Assembly (NCBI RefSeq): GCF_031755915.1
Contig: NC_083388.1
Coordinates: 13,404,501-13,468,500, forward strand
Direction: 5' to 3'
Length of the DNA stretch: 64,000 nucleotides
Source of the DNA: Ziziphus jujuba
Taxonomy: Eukaryota; Streptophyta; Magnoliopsida; Rosales; Rhamnaceae
In this document: in pieces, positions 57,786 through 64,000 of the stretch
How positions within the stretch are numbered: the first letter of the stretch is position 1
How the letters are laid out: each line of letters starts with the position of its first letter
Program-made: the position numbers and the translations under genes
Notes under the pieces: model-generated
Database searches by the model: none
Told to the model about the DNA's origin: nothing
The model's input: the letters and a program-made list of their open reading frames with translations, nothing else

Positions 57786-58201
57786 ATCAAAGATGAGGTT
57801 GAGGAGGCCGTGGACGTCCTAAGGTAGGATTTGAGGAAGGTAATTTTGGAGACAATTCAGAGGAGGAGTTAATGATATTTATGTATTCCAAGGAAGGCAA
57901 AACTATGGGAAGCAAGTTAGAGATGAGGACAATGACCTTGGGAATGTTAAAGTGAATTTCCCACCATTTTTGGAAAAAAGTGATCCAGAGGCATACTTAG
58001 AGTGGGAGAAGCATTTGGAGATGATATTTGGTTGCCAAAATAATCTGAGGCAAAGAAGGTGAAATTGCCCGCTTATGCAGTCCAATGATGGACTAATGAG
58101 CAAAGTACCCATAGGATAGTTGGAGCTGAACCTATTACTGCTTTACGACAAATGAAAGAAACCATGAGAAAGATATTTGTACCATGTCATTACCTTAGGT
58201 T
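57786..58201 (+). pseudogene. gag fragment Q (family 1)
   Basis: From the Arg/Gly linker to the capsid middle: GNVKVNFPPF, DPEAYLEWEKHLEMIF, LRQMKETMRKIFVPCHY. Several frameshifts, and about 20 bp lost near 58070. It ends at CCTTAGGTT, where the LTR of R is inserted; AGGTT should be the left target copy. Confidence 0.8.
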
Positions 58202-59335
58202 TGATACAAACCTAGGTCGACTCGAGTCTAAACCCATATTATATTAGCCTAGATCTCAATTAAGTTCAAGTTCTTATGGAAAAACCTTAACCTCTAACCA
58301 ACGTGTGATTTAAAACCTTGGTATAATGAAGATGCTACAATAGGTTATGGATGCCCTATTGATAAGTCAAAATCAAAACACACTCTCTAATGGTGTTTTA
58401 GGTGTTCAAAGAAAATAAAGAGAATTCTATCTCACAAAATAATTTTCTGAATATTATTAAAGGTTGTGTTCTTCCTCAAAATTAAGCCCTTAAATAGGCT
58501 AAAGTCACAAAACAATAAAACCCTAAAAACGTAGGATAGAACCGGCCAATAGGATTACAAAACCAAGTTGGTTGAATTTTCTCTCTCCTTTCCTAATCTA
58601 GGTTTGATTAACTAATTCCTTTATTTTGAATTAGGAATTAATTAATTTACAATGAAAATAATAAATAATAACTTTCCTTAGTTAGTTTATCCACCAAACA
58701 AATAATTAAAAACCAAATAGAAGACTAATTTCGTATAACAAAGAATAAAAAACAAATTAGGAAACTAAATAACTATCTTTTTGACTAAGCTAACTTTGAC
58801 CAATCCTGGACCAATTTAAACTCCAAATCAGCTTCCATATGCCTTGTAGGATGCCAAATAGGATTATCATTGAGTCCCACTCGTTTCGCTTGCTTAGAAC
58901 AAAGAGAAAATATCAACTCAGTAAAATACAGTAAAGCTAGCAACAAAATATAGTAAAACCAGCCAAACTCCCTTCTATGCCCACACCACTTGCTTGGATG
59001 CTTTAGCTTCTATCTTATCTTGATTCTATGACCTCTTAGAGATATTCATTGAATCCATGAAATGTTGGAACCATTTCTTGCTGTCTAGAGTCCTTATTTG
59101 CACGAAAACAGCTACCTGGGTCAATATCAGCCTCCACCACTCGGACGCTTAAAATAGGCTTCGTACCTTTGGGTATGAACAAGCCCTTTTAAGAATCGAT
59201 AACTCCCTAATAAAGACAGCCAGGTTTTCCTTAAATCTCTTAGCTTGAGTCCTAGTGATTGGCCTGGTCTTCATCTGTATCAGGTCAGCACCCCAGCGGG
59301 TTGTCAGTTGTGCGAGTACGGGCAGATTCTCATCA
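58202..59335 (-). repeat. 3' LTR of R (1134 bp)
   Basis: Plus strand TGATACAAACCTAGG to CAGATTCTCATCA. Confidence 0.9.
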
Positions 59336-60300
59336 TTCCCCTCCTCTTGAAAAGGATTTTTTCTCAAATCAAAGTCATCACCTACTGCAAAACGAGATAA
59401 TTTAGCAACACTAAATGTAGCACTAACATTATACTCATCTGGTAAATCAAGTTTGTAAGCATTTTCATTAATCCGCTCTAAAACATGAAAGGTCCATCTC
59501 CACGCTGCATAAGCTTGGACTTTGTTCGGAAAACCTCTCCTTCCTTAAGTGCAACTAAACCCAATATCCAGGTTCAAAGACAACTTGTTTTTGGCTTTGA
59601 TTAGCACTCCTTGCATATTGCTTGGTCCTCCTCTTAATATTTGCCTTCGTTTTCTCATGAATTTGCTTTACAAAATCAGCTTTTTGTTTTCCATCTAGAT
59701 TAGCATGTTCATTTAAAGGTAAAGGTGTTAAATCTAATGGAATCAAAGGATTAAAACCATAAATAGTCTCAAATGGTGTAGATGCAGTGGCTGAATTCAA
59801 GTAAGCAATTTCAACATGTGGCAAACATTCTTCCCATGTTCTTAAGTTTCTACTTATTAAAGCCCGCAACAACGTAAACAAAGTCCTATTTACTACTTCG
59901 ATTTGTCCATCAGTTTGTGGATGACAAGTAGTTGAAAACTAAAGTTTAGTTCTTAACTTAGCCTACAAAGTTTTCTAAAAATAACTTAAAAACTTAGCAT
60001 CCCTATCCGAAACAATTATTCTAGGCATACCATGCAACTTAACAATTTCCTTAAAGAATAAGTTAGTAACATTAGATACATCATCAGTTTTATTACATGC
60101 ACTAAAATGTGCCTTCTTCGAAAATCTATCCACAGCAACAAATATTGAATCCTTACCTGCCCTTGACCTAGGTAAACCAAGAACAAATCGTGAGGCTTCA
60201 ACTTGGATTTGGCTTTTCAGCACTTCAAGCATCTTTCACATATTTTCTCTACATCTCCCCTCATGTTAGGCCAATAAAAGTGTTCTTACAGTAAGGATAA
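59149..60300 (-). pseudogene. Integrase and LTR-crossing tail of R
   Basis: Zinc-binding part: GHGGGLMGHFGV lies just upstream (about 60320-60365) and the paired Cys in [10 protein letters not shown] at about 60245-60220. Core 60232-59975: [38 protein letters not shown]. The residue usually Asp in SMDFVLGLP is Arg ([10 protein letters not shown]), so the first D of D-D-E is lost; the second is present. 59881-59555 carries the later core and C-terminal part ([16 protein letters not shown]; the last catalytic Glu is expected just here) up to VVFEPGYWV. Then a frameshift, and the tail. Confidence 0.87.
59336..59349 (-). other. Polypurine tract of R
   Basis: Minus strand CAAGAGGAGGGGAA; it lies within the open frame 59367-59149, which crosses into the LTR (NPFQEEGND, then MKTRPITRTQAKRFKE). 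Confidence 0.9.
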
Positions 60301-60990
60301 ATTTCTTAAAACACCAAAATGTCCCATTAAACCACCACCATGACCATCTCTCACTAATAATTCCTTGATGCTACAATTAGGCACACAAAGTTTGTTTTCC
60401 CTAAATAAATACCCTTCAAAGATGAAAAATTTATTAAAACCATGTTTTGAACAGGTCCTAAATATTTCTCCAAAGTCACTATCATGCTTATAAAGTTCTT
60501 TTATTTGTTCAAGTCGAAGAAATCTAGCATCTAAGGTAGAAAATAGTACATACCTTCAGGATAATGCATTGGAGACTATATTTTTCTTACCTTTTTTGTA
60601 GTGAATGACATAAGAAAATGTTTCAATGAATTCAATCCACTTAGCATGCGTTCGGTTAAGCTTTCCTTGGCCCTTAATGTGCTTCAAAGGTTCATGATCT
60701 GTATGAATCACAAATTCTTTTGGCACGAGGTAATGCTGCTACATTTCCAAAGCTCTCACTAAAGCATACATCTCTTTGTCATAAGTCGGATAGTTTAGTG
60801 CAGCTTCATTTGATTTCTCACTAAAGCAGGCTATGGGCCTTCCAATTTTATCAAAATTAGACAAAAGTAGTAAAGGTGCATTAGAAAATTTGTTTTTCAA
60901 TAAATTAAGAGATTTATCTTGTGCTTCCTCCCATTTAAAGCCAACATTCTTCTTCACCGCTTCGGTCAAAGGTGCTGCGATAGTGTTAAA
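60301..60990 (-). pseudogene. RNase H region of R
   Basis: 60969-60739 joins [14 protein letters not shown] directly to [12 protein letters not shown], so about 17 residues with the [12 protein letters not shown] core and its catalytic Asp are deleted. Downstream [36 protein letters not shown] (Asp to Asn at the last motif) and the spacer to integrase are readable. Confidence 0.85.
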
Positions 60991-61905
60991 ATCCTTGTCA
61001 ATTTTTTGGTAAAAACTAACGAAACCATGAAAGCTCCTAACTTGGGGAGGTGGGTTTCAACCACTCTTGGATTGCCTTTACCTTGGATTGATCAACTTTA
61101 ATTCTTGTAGCACTTACAACAAATCCTAGAAAAACAAGCTCATCTTTGCAAAAATTACACTTTTTCATGTTAGCAAACAACCTTTCCTCCTTAAGAATAT
61201 TTAAAACTTGCCTAAGATGTTCTATATGCTCATCAATATGCCTACTATATACAACAATATCATCAAAATAAACAACAACAAATTTTCCAATGAATGGTCA
61301 TATACCATGATTCATTAACCTTATGAAAGTACTAGGTACATTAGTTAAACCTAAAGACATTACTTACCACTCATACAATCCTTACTTAGTTTTAAATGCG
61401 GTTTTCCATTCATCACCCTCTGTCATTCCAATTTAATGATGCCCACTCCTAAGATCAATTCAATAAAAAAGCACGCACCATGTAATTCATCTAACATATC
61501 ATCTAACCTAGGAATTGGATGCCTATATTTAATAGTAATATTATTTATAGCCCTACAATCTACACACATACGCCATGATCATCTTTCTTAGGTACTAACA
61601 AAACAGAGACAACACATGGACTCATACTCTCACGAATGTAACATTTGTCAAGCAACGCACTTACCTGCCTTTGTAGCTCCTTTGTCTCCTCAGGATTACT
61701 TCTATATGCAGGCTTATTCGGAATTGTAGCTCCCGGCACAAAATCAATTGGATGTTCTATCCCTTGGATGGGTGGTAATCCTTTAGGAATTTCCTCAGGA
61801 AATACATTATCAAATTCTTGCAAAATAGAAGAAATAGAACTTGGCAATTCAAGTTCTTGGGGATTAGCTTGATCATTCAAATACACATCCCTAAAAAATT
61901 ATAAC
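60991..61905 (-). pseudogene. Reverse transcriptase of R
   Basis: 61886-61560 is open: linker (YLNDQANPQELELP), [45 protein letters not shown], then a frameshift at the CVDCRA block. Palm with YFDDI at about 61275-61255 is intact; thumb/connection to VKAIQEW at about 61075. Several one-base indels. Confidence 0.85.
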
Positions 61906-62650
61906 CAACAATGGTTTCGTAGTTAAAATTGCTTTAGTAACATCACCAAAGTTAAGATAATTTTTTTTTCCTCTCTTTCCTTTGTTTTCCTTTGTCTCTC
62001 TCGGTCACCACACTTTTTACTTCACTCTCGGGTTTCTCACCATATCTCTTAGCCTTCTAAATTTTTTTCTCACTCTCAAATTGGCATTAATCTTTCCACT
62101 CAATTTGGGTTCTAGAAACCTTACCTGGTTAGTCTTGTATGGCTTGGACTCCTTGGATTGGTGTTGTTGCTGTGGGTGCCATGCTGGTTCTTTCCTTGAG
62201 CTTTTCGACCTCCCTTCTTTATTGTATTTGAAGTTCGTCTCTAAATACCTCTTTAGGAGTCAACGATTCCAGCTTGACCTTTTTACCTTTAAATCCAAAA
62301 ACAATAGCATTCTCTTAATCATAATGTATAGAATCCTTATCAAATTGCCATGGTCTACCAAGTAAAATATGACCCGCATGCATAGGCGCAACATAACATA
62401 AAACAACATCCACGTATTTATCAAAGCTGAATTTTATTTTGGCTTGTTTAGTAACTTTCATCTCACCACTATCATTAAGCCATTGTAATCTATAGGGTTC
62501 GGGATGTCTAATTGTTACTAAGCCTGATTTTTCAACCACAACATTACTAATCACATTAGCACAACTTCCACTATCAATTATCATGCTATAAATCTTACCA
62601 TGGATTTCACATCAATTGTGGAAGATATTCTCTCTTTGAATTTGGTCCTC
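61906..62650 (-). pseudogene. Aspartic protease and linker of R
   Basis: 62584-62315 is open: MIIDSGSCANVIS, EKSGLVTIRHPEPYRLQWLND, MHAGHILLGRPWQFD. A stop after IHYD follows, then LTPKEVF and a charged linker with frameshifts (61985-62230). Confidence 0.86.
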
Positions 62651-63995
62651 ATTTTTGTATACGGTTAGAACCCTCCTTGCTACCAAACTTAAATCAGCCC
62701 TAAATTCTTTGAGTATTTTGGATTCATCATGTTCTTCATCTCCTGCTTCTCCACCATCAATTTCGGTTTCAGCATCACTTTCTTCACTTTAGGATTCTAG
62801 TTCTCCATTACCTTTCAGCACCATAATTCTCCTATTCAGGCATTCATTAGCATTGTGTCTTTGTCCCTGGCACGTAAAATACACAACTTCACGAGTTTTA
62901 GAAGGTTTAGTATCAGATTTACCTTCACTTTTGTGTGCTTGGACAGATTCCATTTTGGACACCCTTTTTGGCCGTGCGGTGCTTTCTTCTCCAAGTTTCA
63001 GCTTTGGTCTTGCTTCAAAGGTGGGATTGCTTCTCCAAGCACTTGGATTTGATCTCCTCCTATTTGAAACTCCTCTAAGCCATGTACTTGTGCCCCTCCT
63101 CTTGAATTGATTCTCAAGTTTGATAGCCACATGTAACATCTCTTCCAATTCAACATATTGTTGCAATTCCAATTGGTTAGCTACCTCATGATTCAATCCA
63201 CCTAGAAACCATACCATGGTTGCTTCTCCATCTTCATTCATGCTCAATACCATCATGAACATATCCATCTCCTTATAATAATCCTCCATGGACCTACTTT
63301 CTTATGAGAATGATTGGAGTCTTTGATGTAGCGACCTATGGTAATGAGTTGGTACAAATCACTTCCTCATGGCTCCTTTCATTTGTTGCCAAGTAGTAAT
63401 CAATTCATCACCTACTCTCCTTTCATTATTTTACTCACTAGTCCACCATTGAAGTGTATAATGATCAAATTCCATTGCTGCCACCTTTACTTTCTTAGTC
63501 TCCGAATAGTTGTGACAATCGAAGATCATCTTCATACGCTTCTCCAACTCTAAGGAGGCTTCTAGATCATTTTTCCTCATGAAAGGCGGTATGTTGACCT
63601 TGATATTTCCAAGATCATCATCTTCTTCTCTTGCTGGTCTCCCATGGTTTTGCCTTCCTTGATAAGCAAAAACTTCATCAAATTCATACTCTAAATTATC
63701 TCCAAAGTTACCTTCCCCGAATTCCTGTCTAAGCCATCGTCGACCTCCTCAGCCTTGACCTCGGACACCATTGAATTCTTAGCTTAAATTTGACCCACCT
63801 TGTGATGTTTCCAACCTATCCATCCTTTGATCTAGGTGATCAAAGTGAGCATTCATACATTGTAATTGCTCCAAGACCGCCATCATGTCCGTGTGCTCAT
63901 CTCCCATCCCCGTAGCTCGGGAATCACTTTTGAATCCTACGGACTCCTCTTCATTAATTCTTAATGAGCCATCTCCTCTTCTCTGAATCTTCTAT
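62651..63995 (-). pseudogene. gag of R
   Basis: The start codon is ATA (63995-63993) instead of ATG. N-terminus, coiled coil and Arg/Gly linker are readable with a stop. The capsid spans about 63640-63120. 63289-62789 is open for 166 codons with capsid end, linker and a knuckle reading YFTCQGQRHNANEC (first Cys to Tyr). Confidence 0.85.
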
Positions 63996-64000
63996 GTTAG

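Larger units (their letters stand above)
58202..64000 (-). mobile_element. Element R: near full-length family-1 interior with 3' LTR
   Basis: From left to right (reverse of transcription): 3' LTR, polypurine tract, tail, integrase, RNase H, RT, protease and gag, ending at the gag start near 63995. Leader and 5' LTR lie beyond the window. It is the only copy here with integrase core, RNase H and RT together, though all are mutated. Confidence 0.88.

Noticed and set aside
160..63553. Dozens of 60-100 codon ORFs on both strands as host genes
   Set aside because: They lie within retrotransposon coding remnants, LTRs or AT-rich leaders, mostly in shadow frames. None shows exon structure or a non-transposon motif.

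Overview
The window is plant nuclear DNA made almost entirely of nested Ty3/gypsy-type LTR retrotransposons. I see no host protein-coding gene, rRNA, tRNA or CRISPR. The evidence for a plant is the initiator-tRNA-Met and tRNA-Asp primer sites, gag CCHC knuckles, protease D-S/G-G sites, YFDDI-type reverse transcriptase, a very small TRIM element, a foldback DNA transposon and AT-rich leaders with long A/T runs. The host looks like an angiosperm, but the sequence alone does not fix the species.

Three LTR families explain most of the DNA. Family 1 has LTRs of about 1.1 kb that start TGATGAG/TGATACG and end GTATCA, with a tRNA-Met primer site; elements A, B, C, D, E, H, K, L, R and many remnants belong to it. 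Family 2 has LTRs of about 0.8-0.9 kb that start TGATGAGGAC, with the same primer type; elements F and N belong to it. In both, the polyprotein reading frame runs across the polypurine tract into the 3' LTR and carries a GPITRA-x-AK basic tail. This layout is reported for CRM-type chromoviruses, so a (peri)centromeric origin is a reasonable but unproven inference. Family 3 has 1.73 kb LTRs (TGTTAGG...CACATCA), a tRNA-Asp primer site and one gag-like ORF with two CCHC knuckles but no pol. It looks like a non-autonomous Tat/Athila-related element.

Layout: 1-4394 is the 5' end of minus-strand element A, with a solo LTR nested in its LTR. 4395-4656 is non-repeat DNA. 4657-8606 is element B and LTR scraps. 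8607-12669 is element C, whose second LTR holds a TRIM. 12670-18835 is element D with a solo LTR in pol. 18836-19633 is a foldback DNA transposon joining plus-strand D to minus-strand E. 19634-22976 is element E. E's 5' LTR is split into three pieces (22977-23044, 30209-30802, 47617-47839) by two insertions. The first is family-2 element F (23045-30203), which itself contains a family-3 solo LTR. The second is element H (30803-47616), which contains family-3 copy J, which contains the young intact element I (31919-38840). 47840-48040 is non-repeat DNA. 48041-54081 holds K and the deletion derivative L (with solo LTR M). 54082-56776 is family-2 element N, 56777-58201 is LTR P plus gag scrap Q, and 58202-64000 is minus-strand R, the most complete pol region here.

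The most unusual structure is J. Read on the minus strand it runs 3'-UTR half, polypurine tract, one LTR, primer site, gag, other 3'-UTR half. Its two ends fall about 31 bp apart on the reference map given by element I. That is what a linearised one-LTR circle captured at a chromosome break would look like; both junctions show short microhomology and about 0.85 kb of H is missing at the site. Only element I (equal-length LTRs, perfect CAAAG target duplication, open ORF) looks recently mobile; every pol region is broken.
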